Source of the DNA: Nostoc sp. 'Peltigera membranacea cyanobiont' N6
GTDB lineage: Bacteria > Cyanobacteriota > Cyanobacteriia > Cyanobacteriales > Nostocaceae
DNA: 64,000 nucleotides
Assembly (NCBI RefSeq): GCF_002949735.1
Contig: NZ_CP026681.1
Location: 3,410,001-3,474,000, forward strand
Reading direction: 5' to 3'
This document shows, in pieces, positions 44,704 to 52,028 of this stretch; position 1 is the stretch's first letter; each line of letters begins with the position of its first letter. The notes under the pieces were generated by a model, which had not been told where the DNA came from, did no database searches, and worked only from the letters and a program-made list of their open reading frames with translations. A program made the translations under genes and the position numbers.

Positions 44704-45402
44704 ATGAGGAGTAGCGACCAGAATTTAATAGTTTTGACTGTTTATATTATCGGTGTTGCCTATGTTTTTAACCGCATGGTTGAATCCATCGACGATCAAA
44801 TTAAGTTTGAGTTTAAAAAAGGAATCGTTGACGAGCAACTCAAAGAACAAAATCTCGACGATAAAATTGGGATTTCCTTTAAACTCAAACCTTCATATCC
44901 GATAGACGATCTGAAAGATTTAGGAATTAGCATTGAAAATAAATCTGATAATATTGCCCTATACGTTGATTGGGACAACAGTTCTTTAGTAGTTGAACAT
45001 AGCAAGCAATCGCGCCGTGTAATTCGGAAATCACCAGACTTAACCCGCGACTTAGCAGTACCCCAAAGTCCTAGCCTGATTGCTCCCAACAAAACACTTT
45101 CTGAAACAGTGACAGCAGAAGATGTATTCGAGCGCGATAAAGAAGCTGGAACCTATTCAGCGAAAAAACCACTAATTGATATCAACGGGCTACAAAAAGG
45201 GCAAAAAAAGTTGTACAACGACTTTATTAACAGAAGAAAGGAGTTAGACTTCTCTCTGCAATTGGTGCTTAGAGTATCTGAAGTGCGTTTAGGTCTATCC
45301 CCAGGCCGTGATTTTCCTCCCATTAGTATTATCAATTGTCCTTTCACAGTCAAGAAACTACCTTGGACTTACGCTTTACCTTGGAATAAAAAAAAGCAAT
45401 AG
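44704..45402 (+). CDS. Single-pass membrane protein, hypothetical
   Basis: 232 residues. An N-terminal hydrophobic segment (LIVLTVYIIGVAYVF) anchors a mostly polar protein. The rest is charged and includes DLKDLGISIENKSDNIALYV (a beta-sandwich-like motif) and a basic C-terminus (WNKKKQ). Family unknown. It is 64 bases after corA on the same strand and could share its transcript. rnpB starts 41 bases downstream. Confidence 0.6.
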   Translation: MRSSDQNLIVLTVYIIGVAYVFNRMVESIDDQIKFEFKKGIVDEQLKEQNLDDKIGISFKLKPSYPIDDLKDLGISIENKSDNIALYVDWDNSSLVVEHSKQSRRVIRKSPDLTRDLAVPQSPSLIAPNKTLSETVTAEDVFERDKEAGTYSAKKPLIDINGLQKGQKKLYNDFINRRKELDFSLQLVLRVSEVRLGLSPGRDFPPISIINCPFTVKKLPWTYALPWNKKKQ

Positions 45403-45443
45403 CAACCAGACAGACTATGCCATCCAAGATTACACTGGATCTA

Positions 45444-45824
45444 AGGAGAGAGTAGACGCAGGCGGTTGCAGATCAGTCATAGTTACTGGTTTGAGGAAAG
45501 TCCGGACTCCCGAAAAACCAAACTTGCTGGATAACGTCCAGTGCGAGCGATCGTGAGGATAGTGCCACAGAAAGATACCGCCAGATTAATTTTACATTTT
45601 TAATTGATCTGGTAAGGGTGCAAAGGTGCGGTAAGAGCGCACCAGCAGTATCGAGAGGTGCTGGCTCGGTAAACCCCGGTTGGGAGCAAGGCGATAGGAA
45701 CTACGGTTGGTTTTTTACCAGTTCCGCTCAATGAGAGCCGCTAGAGGCGTTTGGTAACAAGCGTCCCAGATAGATAACTGCCCTCGCAAGAGAACAGAAC
45801 CCGGCTTATGTACTGCTCTTTCCC
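45444..45824 (+). ncRNA. rnpB: RNase P RNA (M1 RNA)
   Basis: The class A RNase P core is visible: GAGGAAAGTCCGGACTCCC near the 5' end, CACAGAAA, GGTAAGAGCGCACCAGCAG, AACCCGGCTTA near the 3' end, and P1 pairing between AGGAGAGAGT and the 3' CTCTTTCCC. It processes tRNA 5' ends with RnpA. Ends are placed by P1 and may be off by a few bases. Confidence 0.95.
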
Positions 45825-45831
45825 CTGCAAT

Positions 45832-45878
45832 GGAGTATGAACCTTTCACGGTTTATACTCTATTATTTTTTGTACGGA
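45832..45878 (+). terminator. rnpB terminator
   Basis: The stem GAGTATGAACC / GGTTTATACTC (with one wobble) is followed by TATTATTTTTTG. Confidence 0.8.
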
Positions 45879-45908
45879 TTTTGTCTGGTGATTCATTCAT
45901 CATTTGGC

Positions 45909-46311
45909 TTACAGCACTTCTATCTGTAATGAGGTACACTAGACTAAAATATAAATACTTTTAAATGAAGTCATACTCTGTCGAGCTTTGAGAAAAAATA
46001 GTTGCACCACATCTCCAGAAAAACATCTCAATCAGGAAAGTAGCTAACATATTTTCCGTCAGAAAGAGTTTAGTACAAAAGCTTGTAAAACAACAAAAAC
46101 TTGAAGGAAATTTATAGCCCAAGCCGCGAGGAAAACCACAATTAGTCATCTGACAAATGCTGATATAGAGTTAAGAGAATTAATTGAAGCATATCCAGAT
46201 GCAACATTGATAGAGTTATGTGAATTATTTGCAGACAAGACTGGCAACTGGGTAGGGCGAAGTGCAATGTGTCGTGCATTACAGAAATTAGGATTAAATC
46301 GTAAAAGCTAA
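45909..46311 (+). pseudogene. IS630-family transposase remnant
   Basis: A terminal repeat (TTACAGCACTTCTATCTG) starts at 45909. A transposase frame begins at the ATG at 45965 (MKSYSVEL, stop, EKIVAPHLQKNISIRKVA...) and has a second stop after KQQKLEGNL. It then shifts frame into LTNADIELRELIEAYPDATL, LCELFADKTGNWVGRSAMCR and ALQKLGLNRKS. These are the two HTH parts of IS630 transposases. The catalytic DDE part is missing. At least two stops and one frameshift show it is dead. Confidence 0.85.
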
Positions 46312-46474
46312 AGATGATCCTCCTGAGTTTTGCCGTCAAGCTATTCAAGAGAAGCTAGATAGAGAGAAGTAGCAAAAAGTTGTTAAAGTGATAGTCCAAG
46401 AACTTTAGAGATATAAGATAGATAGTTACCTTCCTCTGCTCCCCTGCCTCTTGCCCCCTTCCCCTTGTCACGTA

Positions 46475-47194
46475 ATGCCCCTTGCCTATCCACGCCGTCA
46501 ACGGCAACTCGAAAGTTTAGTCCAAAAATTTGGTTTGTCGCTAGAAGCACCTATAAAGTGGGAACTGCTAGATTTAGCGCTAACTCATCCCACTGTCTCT
46601 GATTCGGCAAATTATGAACAACTGGAGTTTGTTGGCGATGCAGTGGTGCGGCTGGTGTCGGCTGTTGTGTTGTGGGAAAATTATCCCGATTGTCCGGTAG
46701 GGGATTTTGCAGCAATTCGTTCGGTGTTGGTGAGCGATCGCATTCTCGCCCAATTAGCCAGAGTTTATGGTTTAGAGTTATACTTGCTAGTCGCCGGTAG
46801 CGCTACGGCTGATAAAGTTGGTCAAGAGTCACGACTAGCAGATGCTTTTGAAGCAGTTTTGGGTGCGCTTTACTTAAGTACTCAAAATCTGGTATTGATC
46901 CGCTCTTGGCTAGATCCCCACTTCCAAGAACTAACAACAGAAATTCGCCTCGATCCTGCCAGACTTAATTACAAAGCTGCTCTCCAAGAATGGACTCAGG
47001 CGCAATTTAAAGTTTTACCAGAATATCGGGTTGTGGAAGTCACTCAACCGCATCGTAATCAAGAACGTTTTATGGCTGAAGTGTGGTTGCACGGAAACAA
47101 ACTAGGAGTTGGTAAGGGGCGATCGATCAAAGCTGCTGAACAAGCCGCAGCGAAGGTGGCTTTTTTAGCAATACCTAACCCGCAAATACCCTGA
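46475..47194 (+). CDS. rnc: Ribonuclease III
   Basis: 239 residues from the ATG at 46475. The signature YEQLEFVGDAV carries catalytic Glu48, Glu51 and Asp55. The second metal-binding motif is ADAFEAVLGALYL. A double-stranded RNA-binding domain follows (about 165-235; LNYKAALQEWTQAQFKVLPE). It cleaves dsRNA in rRNA and mRNA processing. Cyanobacteria often have several RNase III genes; this looks like a full-length active one. Confidence 0.9.
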   Translation: MPLAYPRRQRQLESLVQKFGLSLEAPIKWELLDLALTHPTVSDSANYEQLEFVGDAVVRLVSAVVLWENYPDCPVGDFAAIRSVLVSDRILAQLARVYGLELYLLVAGSATADKVGQESRLADAFEAVLGALYLSTQNLVLIRSWLDPHFQELTTEIRLDPARLNYKAALQEWTQAQFKVLPEYRVVEVTQPHRNQERFMAEVWLHGNKLGVGKGRSIKAAEQAAAKVAFLAIPNPQIP

Positions 47195-47227
47195 GCTTAA
47201 AATAAGAGCGATTAGCCGATAATCAGT

Positions 47228-47316
47228 TGATTGTCAGCGGTCATTTGTCCCTAGTCCTTTGTATACAAATGACAAATGACAAATGACAAATGACAAATAA
47301 CTAATGAAAAATAACA
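47228..47316. repeat. Heptamer array AAATGAC and inverse TCATTTG
   Basis: An inverted pair of TCATTTG/TCCTTTG units and AAATGAC units. The array runs up to the start codon of the oxidoreductase gene, whose ATGACAAA looks like the last repeat unit. Confidence 0.85.
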
Positions 47317-47317
47317 A

Positions 47318-48406
47318 ATGACAAACCAAATTAAAATTGCTGTTATCGGAGTTGGGCGTTGGGGAGTGCATCTGCTGCGGAATTTCTTAGGACATCCCCA
47401 AGTCGATGTAGTTGCGGTAGTAGATCCTCATCCAGAACGATTAGCGGCGGTAAAACAGCAGTTTAATTTAGATGAAAATGTAATATTGACAACCGAGTGG
47501 GAAGATTTAAAAAAAGTACCAGGATTGACAGGAGTTGCGATCGCAACTCCAGCTATCACTCACTATGCTTTAATTAAAGACGCTCTCAAACAGGGATACC
47601 ATGTTTTAGCTGAAAAACCCCTAACTCTCGATCCCGCAGAATGTCGGGAACTTTGCCGATTGGCAGAGCAGCATCATTTAATACTTATGGTTGACCACAC
47701 TTATTTATTTCACCCAGCAGTTGAGCAAGGGCAAACTGTAGTACAAGCGGGTAAATTAGGTGATTTACGCTATGGCTATGCGACACGCACCCATTTGGGG
47801 CCTGTCCGCCAAGATGTTGATGCGCTGTGGGACTTAGCTATTCACGATATTGCTATCTTTAACGCTTGGCTGGGTCAGATTCCTGTAAAAGTACAAGCAA
47901 CGGGTACGGTGTGGCTACAGGGAGCAGGGGAGCAGGGGAGCAGGGGAGCAGAGGGGAAGAAAGATACAAATTGTCCTGTGCCTCAAGGTTTAGCCGATCT
48001 AGTATGGTTGACACTGACATACCCAGATGGCTTTCAAGCTTATATTCATTTGTGCTGGCTGAATACTGATAAGCAGCGACGCCTGGGGATTGTAGGTAGC
48101 CTTGGTAGTTTGATTTTTGATGAAATGTTGCAGTCATCACCTCTAACGCTTCTATATGGGGAATTTGAACAGCAGGGTAATCATTTTATTCCGGTAAATC
48201 AAAAGCAGGTGGTGCTGGAATTAGAGCCAGGTGAACCATTGGGGCGAGTTTGCTCCACCTTTGTTGTCTCTATTCTAAACAATACTCCCTCAGAGATTTC
48301 ATCTGGGTGGGTAGGCACACAGTTAGTAGAAATTCTGGCTGCACTAACAGTATCTCTTGAGCAAGGCGGCAAACCTGTTTTTTTAAACAACTGCTCTAAA
48401 GTCTAA
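47318..48406 (+). CDS. Gfo/Idh/MocA family oxidoreductase
   Basis: 362 residues. The Rossmann start is IAVIGVGRWGVHLLRNF; EKPLTLDP is the family's conserved EKP motif, and WDLAIHDIAIFNAWLG contains the catalytic-region His. These NAD(P)-dependent enzymes oxidise or reduce sugars and related polyols; the substrate is unknown. Residues about 201-218 (GAGEQGSRGAEGKKDTN) are encoded by an in-frame GGGGAGCA tandem repeat (about 47919-47963). The ATG lies in an STRR unit. Confidence 0.85.
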   Translation: MTNQIKIAVIGVGRWGVHLLRNFLGHPQVDVVAVVDPHPERLAAVKQQFNLDENVILTTEWEDLKKVPGLTGVAIATPAITHYALIKDALKQGYHVLAEKPLTLDPAECRELCRLAEQHHLILMVDHTYLFHPAVEQGQTVVQAGKLGDLRYGYATRTHLGPVRQDVDALWDLAIHDIAIFNAWLGQIPVKVQATGTVWLQGAGEQGSRGAEGKKDTNCPVPQGLADLVWLTLTYPDGFQAYIHLCWLNTDKQRRLGIVGSLGSLIFDEMLQSSPLTLLYGEFEQQGNHFIPVNQKQVVLELEPGEPLGRVCSTFVVSILNNTPSEISSGWVGTQLVEILAALTVSLEQGGKPVFLNNCSKV

Positions 48407-48751
48407 TTTTCCCCTGAGAATAACCGCTCAATACTGTTCGGTTAAGGCAAGAAATGCGATCGCGTTGAAAGCCGCCCACTTTACTTCATTACCCCTCTTC
48501 TGTCACTTTCCGGGAGGGCGATCGCTAGAAGCCTCATGAGGCAATCAATACAAGCTATACTATTAGAAAAAAATTGGTCTTGTATTTGTTATTAGAAAAT
48601 ATCGTGCGATGCCTACGGCGCGGCGAAGCCATCGCTTTATATACAAAAGCTCTAGAATATTGAGAAAAGTACGGAATTCTAGAATCAACTCATACCAAGC
48701 GGCTAATCTTACGGTTATTCGGAATGGTGCAATATTTCAGTAAAACTTTCA

Positions 48752-48836
48752 ATAAAAACCCCTGGTAGTTAGCCAGGGGTAATGCAAGTCAGTACTTTTT
48801 CGCATGGAATGTATCCTACTCAAATACCATAGCAAC
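48752..48836 (-). ncRNA. Candidate small RNA divergent from psbA
   Basis: A minus-strand terminator (stem ACCCCTGG / CCAGGGGT, then TTTTTATTG) ends at 48752. Upstream on the same strand is TTTGTT (48867-48872), 17 bases, then TATAAAT (48843-48849), a plausible promoter starting near 48836. The predicted transcript is about 85 bases with no useful reading frame. Confidence 0.35.
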
Positions 48837-49044
48837 CGTCTAATTTATAGATATGCCATTTTGCCAAACAAAAGAAGCCCCCAGTGATAAGCCGAGGGTT
48901 AATTTTTTTTGGAATAGCGGTAATCTACAAAGCTATTATTCCCAGATTGGTAGGCAATAGAATCAGAATTTCCATAACATATAGGACTCATCTCTGATTT
49001 TTGAACAAGATTTCAGATGAAACCCTTATAAAAGAGGCTTTCCA

Positions 49045-49100
49045 GTTTCAGTATGTTTTCAGAAATCAAATCGGAATCCTATATATATATAGTGATGTCA
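49045..49100 (+). promoter_or_regulatory. Probable psbA promoter
   Basis: TTTTCAG at about 49048 and TATATATATA at about 49081 resemble -35/-10 boxes. The leader then folds GTAAAACTAATAAA with TTTATTAGCTTTAC (about 49155-49183) and has AAAGGAG at about 49210. Positions are from pattern only. Confidence 0.4.
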
Positions 49101-49285
49101 GACAAAAGACAGCTTGGGCATATCCTGACTTGGTTACTTGCATTTTAATAAGTAAAACTAATAAATTTTATTAGCTTTACTCAAGTAATAAAACTTGATT
49201 AAAAATTGTAAAGGAGTCTATAGTGTATTCACAGGCAAAGACAAACGAGCCTGATTCATAAATAACAAACCGCACTTATAAAACC

Positions 49286-50368
49286 ATGACAGCAACCTTA
49301 CAACGCCGCGAAAGCGCCAACGTATGGGATAGATTCTGTGAGTGGATCACCAGCACCAACAACCGGATTTACATCGGTTGGTTCGGCGTAGTCATGATCC
49401 CCACCTTGCTAGCCGCCACAGCTTGCTTCGTAGTCGCCTTCATCGCCGCACCACCAGTAGACATCGATGGTATCCGCGAACCTGTAGCAGGTTCCTTAAT
49501 CTACGGAAACAACATCATCTCTGGTGCAGTAGTACCTTCCTCCAACGCCATTGGCTTGCACTTCTACCCAATTTGGGAAGCAGCATCCTTAGATGAGTGG
49601 TTGTACAACGGCGGTCCTTACCAGTTGGTAGTTTTTCACTTCCTGATTGGCATATTCTGCTACATGGGTCGTGAATGGGAACTATCCTACCGCTTAGGAA
49701 TGCGTCCTTGGATTGCTATTGCATATTCGGCTCCAGTAGCAGCAGCAAGCGCAGTATTCTTGGTATACCCCATCGGACAAGGTTCATTTTCTGATGGTAT
49801 GCCTTTAGGTATCTCAGGAACATTCAACTTCATGATCGTGTTCCAAGCAGAACACAACATCTTGATGCACCCCTTCCACCAACTAGGTGTAGCAGGTGTA
49901 TTCGGCGGAAGTTTGTTCTCTGCAATGCACGGTTCACTAGTAACATCTTCACTAGTTCGTGAAACCACCGAAACCGAGTCACAGAACTACGGTTACAAAT
50001 TCGGTCAAGAAGAAGAAACCTACAACATCGTTGCAGCCCACGGCTACTTCGGTCGGTTAATCTTCCAATACGCTTCTTTCAACAACAGCCGTTCGCTGCA
50101 CTTCTTCCTCGCAGCATGGCCTGTAATCGGCATCTGGTTCACCGCCTTGGGTGTAAGCACAATGGCGTTCAACTTGAACGGTTTCAACTTCAACCAATCA
50201 ATCATTGACTCTGAAGGTCGTGTGATTGCAACTTGGGCTGATGTTATCAACCGCGCTAACCTGGGTATGGAAGTAATGCACGAGCGCAATGCTCACAACT
50301 TCCCTCTAGATTTGGCTGCTGGGGATCTTGCTCCTGTTGCTCTTTCCGCTCCTGCTATCAACGGTTAA
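49286..50368 (+). CDS. psbA: Photosystem II D1 protein
   Basis: 360 residues, full length. Key residues are present: Tyr161 (YZ), Asp170, His190, His198, His215, Ser264, Glu333, Asp342, and the cleavage site after Ala344, leaving a 16-residue tail (SAPAING end). Residue 130 is Glu, the form found in high-light D1 variants; low-light forms have Gln. D1 holds the Mn4CaO5 cluster, P680 ligands and QB. Codon use is strongly biased (AAC, TTC), as expected for high expression. A terminator follows. Confidence 0.98.
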   Translation: MTATLQRRESANVWDRFCEWITSTNNRIYIGWFGVVMIPTLLAATACFVVAFIAAPPVDIDGIREPVAGSLIYGNNIISGAVVPSSNAIGLHFYPIWEAASLDEWLYNGGPYQLVVFHFLIGIFCYMGREWELSYRLGMRPWIAIAYSAPVAAASAVFLVYPIGQGSFSDGMPLGISGTFNFMIVFQAEHNILMHPFHQLGVAGVFGGSLFSAMHGSLVTSSLVRETTETESQNYGYKFGQEEETYNIVAAHGYFGRLIFQYASFNNSRSLHFFLAAWPVIGIWFTALGVSTMAFNLNGFNFNQSIIDSEGRVIATWADVINRANLGMEVMHERNAHNFPLDLAAGDLAPVALSAPAING

Positions 50369-50403
50369 TCACTGCCTGATTCAGTTGAAAATTAAATAAA
50401 ACG

Positions 50404-50433
50404 GAAAGCGCTCTCCAAAAGGGGGCGCTTTTT
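50404..50433 (+). terminator. psbA terminator
   Basis: A stem AAAGCGCTCTCC / GGGGGCGCTTT with a T-run, 36 bases past the psbA stop. Confidence 0.85.
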
Positions 50434-50439
50434 AGCATC

Positions 50440-51006
50440 TTAGTTAGTTGCTGGAACCAATTCCACATCTGCACACGAGCCACCTGTAAGCCTATAGTCA
50501 TCTACCTGAACCCAGCTATCCTGACCTAATGCCCAGAATCCTGTGAAGATGTTGTACTCAGTTTTACTGTCTGTTCTGAATGAGAGTGTCAGAGGTGTGT
50601 AGCGAGGTAAGCTACCAAACTTAATTTCTGAAAACACCTTCTGTCGGGCATCTCGCACCCCAAAATAACCATCTGTGACATTGCCTGATGTCCGTACATA
50701 AGCTATTAACTTATACTGAGTATTAGGCTGTAGTCTAACGCGCTGACGGATACCATTCCATCCAGAAACATTTCGCATCCAGGCGTTATTTTTACCGAAA
50801 TTGCTGTACCCTAATCCTCGATCAATGCCAACTCTACCTTCACCAACCCAAGGACTGCTGACCCTTTTGCTGGTCTGTCCTTCAAAGTTTCCACCGTCTA
50901 GAGGAGAGGCGCATGAAGCTTGAGCTTCAGTAGAGCAGAAACTAAGGGTAATTAGAGTGGTAATGAATACTGCAATTTTGCTGATTGAGAACTGTTTACT
51001 AGTCAT
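50440..51006 (-). CDS. Exported carbohydrate-binding-like protein
   Basis: 188 residues with a signal peptide (about 1-30, ending EAQAS). The mature part reads like a jelly-roll carbohydrate-binding module: SPLDGGNFEGQTS at the start, RQRVRLQPNTQYKLIAYVR in the middle, and WVQVDDYRLTGG at the end. Such single CBM4/9-like domains bind glycans outside the cell. No catalytic domain is attached. Convergent with psbA. Confidence 0.7.
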   Translation of the reverse strand: MTSKQFSISKIAVFITTLITLSFCSTEAQASCASPLDGGNFEGQTSKRVSSPWVGEGRVGIDRGLGYSNFGKNNAWMRNVSGWNGIRQRVRLQPNTQYKLIAYVRTSGNVTDGYFGVRDARQKVFSEIKFGSLPRYTPLTLSFRTDSKTEYNIFTGFWALGQDSWVQVDDYRLTGGSCADVELVPATN

Positions 51007-51033
51007 TTAGCCTTATCCTTTGACTCAGGGTAA

Positions 51034-51243
51034 TTACGAAAGCCACCGAGTATATAATATGTTCGCACAATCAGTTTTATGCAATGGAGGTTCTGGAGTC
51101 ATTTCCACAATTTCGTCTGCTAACAACTCCACACCCCGATCGCCCAAAATCCTGGCTGCAATCATGCGATGATAGTTGTCTACAGACCACATTTGGCTAG
51201 TGTTTTCATCGGAGCGATCGCTCCTAACAATTAATCTTCCCAA
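51034..51243 (-). pseudogene. Truncated Uma2-type endonuclease-like fragment
   Basis: 69 codons. The stretch YHRMIAARILGDRGVELLAD followed by EIVEMTPEPPLH matches the N-terminus of the Uma2 (DUF820) family, common in cyanobacteria. After CANILYTRWLS the frame stops, so most of the PD-(D/E)xK domain (family about 190 residues) is missing. Either a decayed gene or a fragment left by recombination. The link to Uma2 is from remembered sequence. Confidence 0.5.
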
Positions 51244-51322
51244 CTCCGTAGGCTGAAAACTACTTCAAAATTCTGTAGGAATGTCATCATAGTTAAGGTA
51301 AAAACATTCTGGAGATAAGACA

Positions 51323-51919
51323 ACGGTTTACGCACGCCCTTTAGCACGGTTAATTGAGCAATTGCAACGTCTGCCGGGAGTTGGCCCTAAATCTGCCCAA
51401 CGGCTGGCTTTGCATATTTTGAAGCGTCCAGAAGCAGAAGTAGAGGCTTTAGCACAAGCTTTAATTGAGGCAAAAAAACAGATCGGTTTGTGTTCTGTTT
51501 GCTTTCACTTATCTGCTGAACCTGTTTGTGAAATCTGCCGGAATGCCAATCGGGACAACAAAACTATTTGTGTCGTAGCAGATCCCCGCGATGTGATTGC
51601 GCTGGAAAAAACCCGCGAATATAAAGGCAAGTATCACGTTTTGGGCGGGGTGATTTCGCCAATTGATGGAATTGGGCCAGAACAGTTGACTATACTGGCT
51701 TTGCAGCGACGGGTGAATCAGCAAAAGCCTCAAGAAGTGATTCTGGCAATTAGTCCAAGTGTCGAAGGGGAGACAACAACACTATATATAGGTCAGCTAC
51801 TGAAACCATTTACCAAGGTGACGCGGATTGCCTTTGGTTTACCTGTAGGTGGTGATTTGGAGTACGCCGACGAAGTGACCCTGGCAAGGGCATTGGAAGG
51901 ACGCAGGGAGTTAGATTAG
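51323..51919 (+). CDS. recR: Recombination protein RecR, apparent ACG start
   Basis: 198 residues when started at ACG 51323-51325. The family N-terminus (VYxRPLARLIEQLQRLPGVG) requires the codons upstream of the first in-frame TTG (51362). In that frame there is no ATG, GTG or TTG between the stop at about 51296 and 51362. GGAG lies 8 bases before ACG. Zinc finger Cys57, Cys60, Cys69, Cys72; Toprim domain begins VVADPRDVIALE. RecR works with RecF/RecO in recombinational repair. Starting at TTG would delete part of the conserved first helix. Confidence 0.9.
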   Translation, partial: TVYARPLARLIEQLQRLPGVGPKSAQRLALHILKRPEAEVEALAQALIEAKKQIGLCSVCFHLSAEPVCEICRNANRDNKTICVVADPRDVIALEKTREYKGKYHVLGGVISPIDGIGPEQLTILALQRRVNQQKPQEVILAISPSVEGETTTLYIGQLLKPFTKVTRIAFGLPVGGDLEYADEVTLARALEGRRELD

Positions 51920-52028
51920 CGACATACTGTGAAACAATATGCTTTATAAAATCCCCTAAATTTATGGGGATTATCTTTTTTCTTTTTATTTCTCAACTGA
52001 CGAATTATTTTGATTAAGTTTCAAAGGA

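Larger units (their letters stand above)
45825..46474. other. Region between rnpB and rnc with an IS630 relic
   Basis: It holds the rnpB terminator, the IS630 transposase remains (45909-46311), and a C/T-rich repeat at 46430-46467 just before rnc. Confidence 0.6.
48407..49285. other. Intergenic region upstream of psbA
   Basis: About 880 bases. It contains a MITE end (48430-48448), HIP1 sites, the repeat GCGATGCCTACGGCGCGG at about 48606, a minus-strand terminator (48752-48780) with a possible small RNA, a second hairpin near 48870-48909 with a plus-strand T-run, and the psbA promoter and leader (about 49045-49285). Confidence 0.6.

Noticed and set aside
46142..46348. 68-codon minus-strand reading frame
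   Set aside because: It is antisense to the clearly recognisable IS630 transposase remnant.
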